64,000 nucleotides of DNA from Symbiodinium natans (GCA_905221605.1 CAJNDS010001435.1:38501-102500); one strand, 5' to 3'; numbered from the stretch's first letter, positions 45,301 to 56,128 are shown. The notes: a model not told the origin generated them from the sequence alone. A program made the numbers and translations.

Positions 45301-48300
45301 AGGCCGAGGGGCTAAAGACTGTACCATCCCTGAGTCGCGCAGCCACGGCTTGAGTGGTGGCCTCGAGATCCTGCCAGGTTTCAGAGGTTGGCAGGGTTTA
45401 GGGTTTAGGGTTCAGGGTTCAGGGTTTAGGGTTCAGGGCTTAGGGCCGTGTGGTTTAGGAGTTGGGTTTCGACTCTCGCAACTCGTGCAAGCAGGCGCTG
45501 TGAGTCTTTGGATAAAACGCCTTAAATCCTCAATCCTCAACACTGTACATCCGAAACGCTGAATGCAGAGCACATGAACGGAGGAGCAGTACTACTGACC
45601 GCACGACTCTATCCGACAATGCCAGTGTGGAGGACTATGTATGTGAAATTCTTCAATGAGGAGAGTAAAGATTGAATGAAGTGCCAGATTCCACCGAGGA
45701 AATCCTCATGAAATTGTCGCACCTGCATGCCCTCGCTATGGTCAAGCCACGCCACTCGATGCTGACACAGTTCTGGCCCACTGCACTTGTGGGTCAAGTG
45801 AGTGTATCTCTCCAACTATCTCAGGTGACATGAGCATGCATGGCATGGCCCTTCATCTGGTGAACTTGCACAAGGTGCTTCACACCAGCATCCTTCTAAC
45901 TGATCTTGTCCGCTGCTTTGACGCAGGCTTGAGCGAATATGTCAGCACCATGCACGTCAGCTGTGATATCCGTGAAGACCTGAGAAACGTGTCCACGAAA
46001 CTAACACCAGAAGGAAGTCCCAGCTGCCCTTCCCTGAACCCCGACCACTGCCAACTCCTGTAGGTCACTGAGTCGATGCCGAAAGCCGAGCGCCTCCAGC
46101 TCCTCGCACATGTAGGAGCCTTCGATCCATGAGACATGAGTGCCAGAAGGATGGTGGAGGGTTTTTGGGGTTTAGAGATTAAGGGGGGAGGGAGCATTAG
46201 CTGTTCCCACAAAGGCTGTGAAGTTGATGAGTTGAAGGGTTTGGGTCAAGGGGTGCGGGTTTATGAAGACTTCTGTAGCCCAGTAAGCAGATACCACTCT
46301 GAACTGAACGGGTCCGATCTCGAACCCTGCTTTTTGGAATCTTTACGGTATTGAAAATGCCACTAATTCGGCACACTTTCGGATGCTTCCGTTTATTTGC
46401 TCTTGCGTTCTTCTTTTGTTCGCTTTCCGTGGGGTTGCGTGGGTGGGTGGGTGGGTTGTAGCATTGTATTATTAACCGGGCAAAGACCTGTGCACATCCG
46501 CTATCGTCCTGCGCTTGCGTCCCAGTGCCTTCCATGCAAGAACGTCTAAGTTGCGCACAGTCTTCCCTCACCCCCACGGATTTTGGTGTTCTTTAGGTGG
46601 TCGGGAGGTGTGCCACACGAAGTACTCTTACGACGGCCGGTGCTCCTGTCTTTTTCGAGAGGACTCCTCAAGACCCCGAAACATGCATCTGGTATAGGCT
46701 GGCAAACTTGTTGTTATCGACCCGCCAGCACACTAATCCCTCCCCCCCCAACAGCAAAAAGGATGCCACAGCACAGGCTCAGCAACCCCAGAGAATTGTC
46801 GAGCCGTCAGCCAACTTTGCTGCGAAGGCCCCTGCTGTCGCCCAGAGCTCCTAAAAGTCACTTTACAGTAGGGTTGTTAGGGTTCATCTTATGTCTGATA
46901 TGACGCTGCTCCGGCAAGAATGAAGTCGGACCGACATGGAAGAGCTGTGGCGGACCCGAAACCCTAAACCCTAAACCCTTCCTTCCTTGATGGGCCCTCA
47001 AAACTCTGGAGGGCAAAGAGCCCAGGATCTACACCACCAACTGCTGAGCATTTCCCCCCTTGAGCGTGATGGAGGTTTAGGGTTTCGGCTCTCGCACTCG
47101 GCAAGAATTCGGTCGGAAGGTCACTTACTACGACAGTCGTCGAGATTCCCATCCCACAGTGAATCACGAAGAAGCGTCAAGATAAGCGTTTTGGGTTTAG
47201 GGTTGCAAGGTTGACCTGTGGCCAACGGGCGCAGAGTCGGTCCTCCACGTCTTGCATGTCGGGCTGGAGGCACGGCCCCTCAGGATCCCGTACCAAGGCT
47301 GGGGGGTGAGATAGGTCTTTGGGTCATGTCAACCCGAGCTTTTGCACCCCTCCTCTGTCCACTGGGGGGAGCCCCATGTCAGCACGGTGCCATCAGCTCG
47401 TAGAGCTGCGAATGCCTCCGCTGCACCTGAAGAGGAATTTACGGCATCCGCCCCCCCCCCCCCCCCCCCCCCCCAACAAAAAAAACGCAAGCTCGGTGGT
47501 CCGACTTTCTGGGGCTCTAGAGGGCTCTCAGGGGCTCAAGAGGGTGCCAAGGGCTTCTTTCTCTTTGCCACATGGTCCGTTCATTCTTTTGTTTGTCTTG
47601 TTGCGGGGCTCGAAAATATTGGACGCTTTGACCGTGAACCTTCAACCCTCAACCACATCTCGAGGGGGGTGAGCGCAGCGTTGGTCCCTCAACTCCACAG
47701 CCAGGCTCATGGAGGGCAGCTATGGACGGCTTGAAGACTCTGGGACAGCAACAAGGTTTCTTCTGCCCATGGCGCCAATCCCAAAGACGGCAGGTTATCG
47801 AGCTCGGGTTTGGGGAGCGGTTTGGGCCAGCACAAAAACAAGGCCCCCGAGGTCTCGAATCCAAAATTTTAAGCATCAGACACATGGCAGGTGTGAGTTG
47901 GGATGCTCCCCCTTATACTACCTTACTACCAGTCCTCAGTAGGGATTCTACTAGGGGGTACTACAATCCCTAAGGAGTACAAGGGAGAACATCCCAGGGA
48001 GAACATCCCAAGGCGTGTGGTTGGCGGCTCATGGTCTCTTGCAGACGCGGTGCCCTCCACCTTGTCCACGTTGCTCAAGCCCTCCGGTGCACAGTGCTGC
48101 TCTCCGCCCAGATAGCCCCAGGTCAGAACAGTTCCTGGGTTTTTCAACTCTGAGTGTGGAAAAACATAGGAAGTCTGGGTCTTTTGGGGAGGAGGTGGAG
48201 GAGGAAGACCTGTCCAAGCACAATGTGAATTTATGCATGTATGTACATTCTGCATGAATGTGCATGCTGAAGTATACATATAAGCTAAACAGTCCAGAAG

Positions 48301-49810
48301 TACATGTCAATGTCGAAACTTCGATATCTTGTCTATCATCCTTTATCCATCTGAAACCAAAATCAGGCTATGTATGTATACACACCTGGCATGTCTCCAC
48401 AGAATGTCTCTAAACGTTTTGCTGCTGCATGGACTGGACTGGGGGTGGGGCCAGCCTAAATCCATAGTTGCCCGTGTCAGTTGACATGCGACGACTTGGA
48501 TTTCACCCATCTGCCATAAACAAATGAACCTCAAGGAGACCAAAGGGAGACGCTCCAAAACCCGAATCTCCGCGCCCCAAGTTAGCAGCACGAAAAGTTT
48601 TGGGCCTCTGCTGCGGCAAAGGCTCCGTCCACCCGGACCAGCGCGAATGCATGGGAACTCGAGTACAGTGCAGCCTGCTCGGAGGTTGGCTGCAGGCTTC
48701 ATGTTGCCCCTTCAGGCCGCACGACAGGCGACATACGCCCCTAAGCCCCCCTCACGTAAAACCAGATCTTAGCACTGGGGCATGGCTGTGACTGTTGTAG
48801 CTCGGAGTTCTATGCGGGGAAGGAAAGGCTCAAGCAACCTGCGGAAGGGCACGTCTGCGCATTCAATTTGAGAAGCTGCCCTCGCCTTCTGTGTTTACCA
48901 TGCTGGGCAGGGTTGATGAATGGCTCACGAGAAGAACGAGCCGACCTTCCTTTCTATTCTTGCGACCCCATGTGCCAGCCGTTCATAAAGTGATGGAGAC
49001 CTTGTTGGGTGGTGACCCCTCCTTTGATGCGGCTCTTATTGGGAGACCACCAGCTGCCGGAATTTGGAGTCCCCAAGTTCGGGAAAAGTACCTCCCCTCA
49101 CAGGCCTTGCGTGCGACGGCCGTCAGCGTTTCGCCCTCCTGGTCGGGGGCTGTCTCCGGATGCCGGTTCTACCGTCAGAGATGCTCCCTGGCCCCGGGCA
49201 CTATGGGCATCAACCGAGCGATCTGTCGAGGAGGGGTTCGGGCTGCAAGGTCTGAGCGGAGTGTGCATACAGACTTAAACCGAAGTCGACGTCCTGAATG
49301 CCTGCAGCGGCAATCGTCTTGCAACATCGCAGCTTGGAGCCTGTGCTGCAAGCTCAAGTCCGAAGACATCGAAAGGCCCAGACAACCTTCTGGGTTGCAG
49401 GCGCTAACCCTAAACCCTAAACCCTAGCAGGCTCCCGAGATTTACAGGATCCCGCCCACGCAGCCCACGCGAAGACGGCCGAGCAGCCATTTGAGCGAAC
49501 CAGCCACCGGATACCTGTGCCTCAATGTGCACTTAAGCCACTTCTGGCCATTCAAGATGCACATTTTGGCATGCTGCCCCAGGTGACATGCTGCATGTGG
49601 GCTGTCGTCTTTCTCACGTGTGCAGCCCAGCATCTAAGCTGACCCTGGGCAACCTCAATGAGATCCTGAGTAGATGCTTCTGCAACCCAAGCCATCCCCA
49701 TGGAAGCTTTGTTTTGCCTTAACACACACCTTCCAGTCCTGCACGGTGGCGTCGGCTGCCACTTCCACTCTTACCTCTGCCCCGCTCAGAAGCGCAACCG
49801 CCAGCCGCAT
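42381..49810 (-). CDS. RCC1-like repeat protein with ubiquitin-like N-terminus
   Basis: Start ATG at 49810: MRLAVALLSGAEVRVEVAAD, then ATVQDWK, a ubiquitin-like beginning. Predicted exons: 49730-49810, 49570-49665, about 49015-49160 (PDQEGETLTAVARK), about 48520-48700, 48049-48134 (GC donor), 47343-47415, 46787-46850, 44056-44214, 43600-43671, about 43120-43206, 42905-43019, 42616-42743, 42381-42540. Each repeat carries FAALxxDGxVVTWG and GGDSxxVQ, for example ADGT|VVTWGHARFGGDS across the 43600/43206 junction. RCC1 blades form beta-propellers used by exchange factors, HERC ligases and UVR8; the actual role is unknown. The repeat near 48520-48700 needs a frame change or an extra intron. A plus-strand coding region (45671-46063) sits in one intron, so two separate genes are possible. 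Confidence 0.68.
44230..44340. mobile_element. Degenerate F3-like element
   Basis: Right end TTTTGGGGTTCTTGAGCGAA TAATAG resembles the F3 end; the left end has decayed. It starts just upstream of the RCC1 exon at 44056-44214. Confidence 0.4.
44653..44712. mobile_element. F5-related element (partial)
   Basis: CTTGGTAGCCCAGTAACCAT, then GGGTGCCCCTTTTTGGGTTG and GTTACTTT match the F5 end and core at 20763-20876. A longer related tail may run to about 44860. Confidence 0.5.
45040..45180. repeat. Short tandem AT-rich repeat
   Basis: Three imperfect copies of TATAATTATAAAGGGATCAT with GGGA-type joins, in an intron or intergenic region. Confidence 0.6.
45671..46063 (+). CDS. Plus-strand coding region, unknown protein
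   Basis: Two open segments with very coding-like composition. 45671-45797 gives NEVPDSTEEILMKLSHLHAL, then AMVKPRHSMLTQFWPTALVG, and ends at the strong donor CAA|GTGAGT. 45830-46063 gives MHGMALHLVNLHKVLHTSIL, LTDLVRCFDAGLSEYVSTMH and SCDIREDLRNVSTK. Only 27-32 bp separate them and the frames differ, so a tiny intron, a missed exon or a frameshift must be assumed. It lies within an intron of the minus-strand RCC1-like gene. No family recognised. Confidence 0.42.
46864..47342. other. Intron-like stretch of the RCC1-like gene
   Basis: Short CCCTAAA (46960-46979) and TTTAGGG (47190-47204) runs; no additional exon seen. Confidence 0.35.
47453..47474. repeat. (C)22 homopolymer
   Basis: An uninterrupted run of 22 C residues in the intron just upstream of the RCC1 exon at 47343-47415. 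Length calls here are error-prone. Confidence 0.9.
47898..48011. mobile_element. MITE-like element, family F1, with duplicated right end
   Basis: Ends TTGGGATGCTCCCCCTTATA and GGGAGAACATCCCAA; the last 15 bp are tandemly repeated. Flanks GGTGTGAG (47890-47897) and GGCGTGTG (48012-48019) match at 6 of 8. It lies in an intron of the RCC1-like gene. Confidence 0.8.
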
Positions 49811-49852
49811 GCCACACCGACGCAGGGCTTTCGCAAAGTCAGAGGTTCAGGG

Positions 49853-50465
49853 TTTAGGGTTTAGGGTTTAGGGTTTAGGGTTTAGGGTTTAGGAGTTCAG
49901 AGGGCTAAAGCGGCTAAAGGTGGCAGCTCGTTGGGAGCGTGACCCATCCTGCAGAAAACCCTCAGCTTGATTCCCAAATCCTACCATCCCTGAAGCAGGT
50001 AGGGTTTGGGTTTGGGAACCAATCTTGAAGCCCTAAACCCTAAACCCTAAACCCTAAACCCTAAACCCTAAACCCTAAACCCCCCGAGAAGAGGCTTGAG
50101 GAGTGGCAGCCAGCAGCAAGTCTACAGGTCCACAGCCGCCTTGAGCAGAAGGAGGGCTGCATGTGCTCCGAGATCACAGAAAGCCCCTCTAAACCCTCTC
50201 TCTCTCTCTATATATATATATAATTAATTTTAATTAACATATATATATGTGTGTGTATTATATATATATATATACAGAGCCACACGATCTTAACACGCCC
50301 TAAGAACCGCATTCTGAGGATCACGCGGTCCATGGTTCGTTCCATGCTCCTGCAAGGGGGCTACAAGCCTGAAACTTCCGGATTAAGAGGCCAAGGCCAT
50401 GTCAGTCAACCTAAACCCTAAACCCTAAACCCTAAACCCTAAACCCTAAACCCTAAACCCTAAAA
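49853..50465. repeat. Telomere-like arrays and TA microsatellite
   Basis: TTTAGGG at 49853-49891 (six units), CCCTAAA at 50031-50081 (seven units) and 50410-50465 (eight units); CT and TA/AATT repeats at 50196-50276. Weak plus-strand coding potential at 50083-50190 (EKRLEEWQPAASLQVHSRLE). Confidence 0.88.
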
Positions 50466-50887
50466 GTGCATGGCAGGCCTGTGATGTGCCTAAAGGGCCT
50501 GGAGCTGATGGACCACCCAGGGACCAGAGGCTCCATGCTCAGGTTAAGGACCAACCAGGCTGGCGACCTACAATTAAGAGACAGTCAGGGGTTTAGGGGT
50601 GATATATAGAGAGAGAGTAGGATTCTAAGTAACCAAAAAGGTTAGGAGGGTACCTACCTGATTAGTCCCGAAGGAACTTAGAACAGAAATTAGTCCCTAA
50701 GGAACTTAGAACAGAAAGCACATGTTTAAGGGATAAAAGGAGGGACCCCTAGAAGGGGCCCTTAATCTTCTTCCCCTATATAACCCATCTATAACCCTAC
50801 ATATGCCTGGTCTAATCCCTATGTACCTAAATAATCCCTAAATTGCCCCTAAGCTCCCTGATAAGGGTCTCTCCTTTAGTCCCTTGA

Positions 50888-50941
50888 CATGTGCAAGCGC
50901 TGGCTCCTGTTGTGCAGCGCCCTTTCGAGATCCAGGAGCTC
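50888..50941 (-). CDS. Small coiled-coil exon
   Basis: Acceptor GGGGAG|GAG, then ELLDLERALHNRSQRLHMSR: helical, heptad-like. It is similar in character to the minus-strand exons between 52 and 61 kb and may belong to one long coiled-coil gene. Confidence 0.38.
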
Positions 50942-51000
50942 CTCCCCCCGAAAACACGAAGCAAGCGAGTGGAGCATGCAAGGCCAAGGTTGAAAAGCTC

Positions 51001-51003
51001 GTG

Positions 51004-51035
<32 letters not shown>
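51001..51035. repeat. (GT)n microsatellite
   Basis: About 15 GT units. Confidence 0.95.
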
Positions 51036-51036
<1 letters not shown>

Positions 51037-51476
51037 CCTAAACTCAGTCCTACGTAGTTTGTCTCCAAGGAGCTTCTTCGAGACAGTCCGCAAGACCGCA
51101 TGCATGAAACCCTAAACCCTAAACCCTAAACCGTTACGGATTACTCGCTTTTCTGGCTTGGGGGGGGGGGGACGGGGGGAGGGGCGAATCTCCTTCGTGG
51201 CACCCCTTTGTTCCGACCCTTTGGTCACGACCCTCCTTCAACCCGGGAGTTGCTGGAGGTTGCTGATCGTTGCTTTTTCCCCACACGGTTTCGGGTTTAG
51301 GGGATTTAGGGTTTCGGGTTTAGGGTCTGGGGTTTGGGGTTTAGGGTCTTAGGGCTGATGCCTTGCAGAAGTTTCTATTTCCAAGAGTGGCTCCTTGTGA
51401 TGCTTGACCATCTCATCCGTGTTCTTGCGAGCTGTGTCCTGACATTGGGGAAATCATCCCGATGACCGGGGCTGCC

Positions 51477-51590
51477 AACCCTAAACCCTGAACCCTAAAC
51501 CCTCACCCTGAACCCTAAACCCTGAACTCTGAACCCTAAACCCTGAACCCTAAACTCTGAACCCTGAACCCTAAACCCTGAATCTTGAAA
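51477..51590 (-). repeat. CCCTAAA/CCCTGAA variant array
   Basis: Alternating CCCTAAA, CCCTGAA and CTCTGAA units, higher-order in appearance. A TA run follows at 51732-51774. Confidence 0.9.
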
Positions 51591-51778
51591 GCACGGAGGG
51601 CCCAAAATACCGCTTCCCTTGGGTAGTCTACCCCGGGCCTCTCATATGAAAGGGAGAGCCTGGAAAACCCTCGTTTGTACTACAGCCAGCTACATCAAAT
51701 CCTAATCCTAAAGTCCTAAACCCCCACTTTCCTATATGTATATGTCTATATATACATATATATATATATATATATTCA

Positions 51779-51904
51779 CATGTTGAACACAGTTTGTGGT
51801 CAATCGGCACCGTGTTGAACCCATTCGTGGTCACTCGGACCAGTGCTGAACCAATCTGTGGTCAATCGGCACCCGTGTTTGGCAAATTCCGGTCAATGGC
51901 CACC
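51779..51904. repeat. 30-bp tandem repeat, about four copies
   Basis: Units of the form GTGTTGAACC.A.TCGTGGT, then CAATCGGCACC, positions 51780, 51811, 51842 and 51872 onward, each decayed. The phrase GGCAAATTCCGGTCAA recurs after the second repeat block (52110-52135). Confidence 0.8.
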
Positions 51905-51924
51905 CTTGGCGAGCCTGCGTGAAG

Positions 51925-52127
51925 AAGCAAAAAGGCCATTTTGTTGTGGACGTTTCTTTGTCCAGTTAATATTAAGAGGAAGAAGCGCCATTTTGTTACG
52001 GACATTTCTGTGTCCATCGAGTCTATCTCAAGAAGAAAAAGCGCCATATTGTTACGGACATTTCTGTGTCCATCGAGCCCATGCCCAGAAGAAAAAGCGT
52101 CATTTTGTTACGGGCATTCGGCAAATT
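51925..52127. repeat. 52-56-bp tandem repeat with internal hairpin
   Basis: Four copies, starting near 51935, 51987, 52043 and 52099, of a unit with AGAAGAAAAAGCGCCATTTT, GTTACGGACATTTCTGTGTC and CATCGAG. GGACA...TGTCC inside each unit can pair. Unit length is not a multiple of three, so it is not a coding repeat. Confidence 0.85.
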
Positions 52128-52534
52128 CCGGTCAACCAGCAATGTATGTTTAGGGCTTTGGGTTCAGGGCCTAAGGTCTAGGGGTTGAGGAGTTTAAGGG
52201 CTTCCTGGGCCTTAGGCCGCTTGAGGATAGGCAGAATTTGAGCTGGCTTGAGGGAATTATATGCAATGTAAAAGAATAATGTGAAACTTCAGATTTTGTT
52301 AGCGTTATGGGATTCTTTTGGTTGGACTTGAGATGCTGAACCCTCAACCCTAAACCCTAAACCCTAAACCCTAAACCCAAATAGAGGCGCCTCGAAGTCT
52401 TTCAGTCGGGCTTCCTTCCTTAGCAGGCAAGGACGCCAGATGCGTTGAGTGCGTCAAACCAAGCTAAGCCCTGAAGAATAATAGGCGTTCAGGGTTAGGG
52501 TTTAGGGTTTTGTCTCGAGGGTTTAGGGTTTAGG

Positions 52535-52719
52535 ACTTGAAACACATTCCGGGCTTCCAGCTTCAGGACGATGGGGAGAGCTTGTGCTAGCTTAGGCTTC
52601 AGAAGGCCCTGGAAGCCCAACCCCCAACAGTCTTCAGGGCTACAGCCCACCGCCCTCCCTCCTCGACCGAGGCACTCTGCGTAGAGGGCGTCTGCTTGGT
52701 CTTTCGAGGTTTGCAGCTC
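52535..52719 (-). CDS. Candidate exon, partly coiled-coil
   Basis: Acceptor CATGCAG|GAG, then ELQTSKDQADALYAECLGRG, CSPEDCWGLGFQGLLKPKLA and LPIVLKLEARNVFQV. It ends in a telomere-like run (52493-52535) that would hold the donor. No family recognised. Confidence 0.42.
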
Positions 52720-53246
52720 CTGCATGATCCAGTAAGTTCTGAGATCCACGCCGTAAGAAGGGCTCAACAGCCTAGGCAATTAGGACCCCTATTGCAATTA
52801 TAGTGATCAGCGTAACGTACTTATAACAGTCATTCTATTTCTGAAGGGGTCTGTCTCTGTATAGGGGTCAAACCATGTCTGAGGCGTTTCTTTAGTTTAG
52901 GGGCTTCCTTTTTGCGGCGCTTCGGGTTTAAAGCGAAACCATCTAACCACCGGTTTCACAACCAAAGCCAAAGCTCAACTCCTCCGTTCTCCCCTCAAAC
53001 TGAGAGGTCTCTCGGCCTGCTCCATACATGCCAGATGGCGCTGCGCTGCATCAATTGCCTGCGAGTGCTGAACCCACAACGTTACTGCACACCAGAAACT
53101 TGGATCACGACGACCGCAGCTAGAAACGTGCCTTCTATTTACCTGGCAAACCCCGTGTGTGCCAACTGCTCGCCCCTGCCGCGCGCGCGCGTTGCAGCCC
53201 CAGCACGCCCAAATCGCACAAGTTCTTGCCCCGAAATCTTCAAGCT

Positions 53247-53704
53247 TTATCTCTTTGGGACCGAATAGGGCCCTTCAAGCGTTCCGAAATGTGGTTCCAG
53301 GTGCTGGCGCGGATCAGCTTGGAGCAGTTGCACATACATGTGAGCTTGTTTGGCTGGGTGGCAACAAATCAGCCTCCAGACTTGCAGGATTTCGATTCTT
53401 GCAACTGGCCTCCGCCTTCTCCAGCCCATTTGCGTACCTCAGGGGTAACATTCAAGGTTTCTGCCTAAGCCTGACGAAGCCGCGACCCATTTTTCATGAA
53501 GTCGGCCTCATACTGTGGCCGCCGCTCTGCCCTAAAGGATCCGTCCCGAACATGTTTGGGCACAAACCATCTTGCAAGGCAAAATCGTTGAGAAAAAATT
53601 GTGGGAACATGCTCAATAGCACAAGCAACGCACCGAGGGTAAAACCAATGTGAGTAAGCACCGCCGCTTTGTGATGCCACTCCAGTGCAGCACCCCTGTG
53701 AATT
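53247..53704 (-). CDS. Membrane-protein exon(s), unknown family
   Basis: 53507-53704 follows TTCACAG|G and reads GAALEWHHKAAVLTHIGFTL, then GALLVLLSMFPQFFLNDFAL and CPNMFGTDPLGQSGGHSMRP, with one clear transmembrane helix. It either stops at TGA or is spliced at CACA|GTATGAG. A second open minus frame at 53247-53429 (VARIEILQVWRLICCHPAKQ, AHMYVQLLQADPRQHLEPHF) may be the next exon, although plus-strand frames compete there. Confidence 0.48.
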
Positions 53705-54149
53705 GTGGAGTGGTGACCTTCCCTGAAAGATGGGGCCTTGCGGAATCTCTGCTAACTCGATGGCTGCCAGGGCGTGCTGTACGAAATCTTATGACGCCAC
53801 GGAGCGGCAACTGAGGGCCTCTCAACGCGTTTTCTGTACCCATTCTGTCTTTGTCGCCGACGGGCAGCAACTGTGGTGTTTGGAGCTGGACTCGGGATTG
53901 GTAACTGTTGGGGCACGTATCGGCTACCGTGTCCTGGGTCTAGAATGGTTCCGAGTCTTCAGCGCTGTAGGTCTTGTAAGCACAACAGCTTCTTTACATA
54001 TTGCCGGGCTTCTGAAGCAGTGCATTCGATCGCTGGAAACGATGCCTTGTGATGACTCGGTGGCATGTATGTGCACCATCTAACGGCCTAAGCATCTCCA
54101 AAACCAGACCCGAAACCGTAATCTTAGGAGTTTACTTAGGGTTTAGGGC

Positions 54150-54478
54150 TTAAACCCCAAACCCCAAACCCCAAAGCCCAGACCCCAAACCCTAAACCCC
54201 AAACCCTAAACCCTAAAGCCTAAACCCTAAACCATACCCTGAACTCCCCCCCCCCAAAAAGACCAGTCTCTGGCTCTGGGTTCTGGACAGCGCTTCTTCC
54301 ATCAGCCGCTGGCGCTCCAAAAGGTGGGCATCCCTGGAGGGTAGAGGGTTTAGGGTTTGGGGTTTAGGGTTTGGGGTTTAGGGTTTGGGGTTTAGGGTTT
54401 GGGCTTTAGGGTTTGGGGTTTAGGGTTTAGGGTTTGGGGTTTGGGGTTTAGGGTTTAGGGTTTGGGGGTTAGGGTTTC
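54150..54478. repeat. Telomere-variant arrays around a coiled-coil exon
   Basis: CCCCAAA/CCCTAAA units at 54150-54238 and a 14-bp alternating TTTAGGGTTTGGGG array at 54346-54478. The exon at 54264-54333 sits between them. Confidence 0.92.
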
Positions 54479-55231
54479 CCCCTAATGGTGTCCGTTTGTT
54501 GGGGGTACCAGAAATAGTTTGGGTGTGTGTGTGTGTGTGTGTGTGTGTGAGTGTGTTTGTGTGTGTGTGTGGGGTACTATTCTAGGGGCCTGCGTGTGGA
54601 GAGCAGGCGTGCGTGTCTCCGACCAGCAGAGGCTAGAGCTGACATCGTCCAAACCTCTTTGGGCCAGTTGTGGCTCACTGACCAAACAGCCGTGTACATC
54701 CGATCATCCAGTAGTGCGTCTCAGCCTTTAAGCAAGCTAGGCCTCAACACCTAGTGATCCCAAGGATTCGTTTGAGGTCATTCAAGAAAATTGAGTTATA
54801 TAACAATCAAGCACCACAAGTGCACCCACAAGTCCACTGCAGGAAGACTCTTCAGAGCACCTAAAGCCCAAATTCCTCAAAATCAGGACACCTCACACTG
54901 ACATTCTATACCGCCGGCGCCCCATCTTTACTTTTCAGACCCAGATTTTGGAAGCTTTTGTCACCCGGAGTGTTTCCGGTTGAGGAATTCCCTTTGGTTT
55001 CCCAAGCTCACCCTGAACCCTAAACCATTTTTGGGCCACGGACTTTGGAGGCTGCGGGCAAACATGCATTTCTCAGAAGTCACATCACGCAATCTGACGC
55101 AAATAAACCCTAAACCCTAAACCCTAAACCCTAAACCCTAAAGCTCTGAAGCCAGTGTGAGAGGTGCGAGATGGTCGGAGGCCTCATGTTGGCCTCCGAG
55201 CGCATCTTCGCCTCCAGCTCACGCCTCGCAT
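54264..55231 (-). CDS. Two coiled-coil exons
   Basis: 55165-55231 (acceptor CCCCCAAG|AT; DARRELEAKMRSEANMRPP) and 54264-54333 (acceptor CTCCAG|G, donor CTG|GTC; DAHLLERQRLMEEALSRTQS QRL). Both are long-helix, charged sequences in a consistent style. The acceptor of the first lies directly after CCCTAAACCCCC. They probably belong to a long coiled-coil protein continuing from 58-61 kb, but the link is not shown. Confidence 0.42.
54519..54571. repeat. (GT)n microsatellite
   Basis: About 25 GT units with GA and TT interruptions. Confidence 0.95.
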
Positions 55232-55252
55232 CTTGGGGGTTTAGGGTTTAAC

Positions 55253-55477
55253 CCCAAGAGCCCAATACCTTGGGATGTTCCCCTTCTCATAACGGTCCTT
55301 AATCGGGAACTATCGTACCCCTTATTATAATCCCTATGAAGGACTGCTAGTAGAAGTGGGAACATCCCAACCAATACCCCTTAACTAAGGACCATTCCTT
55401 GAACCTTAACCAAGATTAAGGATCCCCATATTCATTTAAGGTCATATTCCTTAGTCAAGGGGTATTGGGCTCTTTGG
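55253..55477. mobile_element. Outer inverted-repeat element F6, carrying a nested F1
   Basis: Left end CCCAAGAGCCCAATACC and right end GGTATTGGGCTCTTTGGG are inverted repeats. After removal of the F1 insert and one 8-bp duplicate, the inverted repeat extends through CCCCTTAACTAAGG, about 30 bp. Confidence 0.85.
55270..55370. mobile_element. MITE-like element F1 nested in F6
   Basis: Ends TTGGGATGTTCCCC and GTGGGAACATCCCAA, 101 bp. Flanked by a perfect 8-bp repeat, CCAATACC, at 55262-55269 and 55371-55378. The target lies within the F6 terminal repeat. Confidence 0.92.
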
Positions 55478-55896
55478 GAAGGTTTAGGGATTGAAGGCTG
55501 GGCTTGGGGTGTGTTGGGGTTCAGGGTGTGGGTTGAAGGGATACATGGCTCGAAATTCGGGCTTGCTCTTGGGTCGAGCTCTGAATTAGGGACAACCTTC
55601 AGGGAGGGAGTTCACAGTACTATATACTAGGCCTGTATATTGGGGTATATAAGGTCACTAGGTTTGGCACTCAAAGCGTACAGGAACGTGTCCAAAACCC
55701 TCAACTGTGTGTGCAGACTTCCTTGCGCTTGAACTGACGGATATGCGCCTGCACCTCGCTACAGACATCATGGGCCCTCAAGGTTGCTCTTGTAGGCTGC
55801 CGAAGCTTTGCACCGAACCAAACACCGAAAGCATCTGAAAAGCCCTAAACCCGAAAACCCGCAACTGTCAGGGCCCGTGGCGTCCGTGTCTCCGCA

Positions 55897-56128
55897 GCAG
55901 CCCGGACCTCTGTGATTCGGCGTTCCTGGCTGAGAGAAGCTGGGAAATTCGTTGAACAAAAAACCTCTTGTGTGGCCACCCACCTAGCCAATCAGGCTTA
56001 TCATGGAGGGTCAAAAATACGCTTCTACTTGGCCTTGGTACAAAAATGTGAGAAATTAGGCTCAGCTTATCTCTATGAATATCTTCGGGACCTTCTCTTG
56101 CTCCTTTCCTGCTTCGTGGTCCTCCTTT
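55897..56128 (+). CDS. Candidate plus-strand exon, unknown protein
   Basis: Acceptor CTCCGCAG|CA, then ARTSVIRRSWLREAGKFVEQ, KTSCVATHLANQAYHGGSKI, RFYLALVQKCEKLGSAYLYE and a hydrophobic end LLLLLSCFVVLL with stop TAG. Good composition. A GCCACCCACCTAG motif lies inside (55975-55988), so part may be intronic. Confidence 0.38.
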
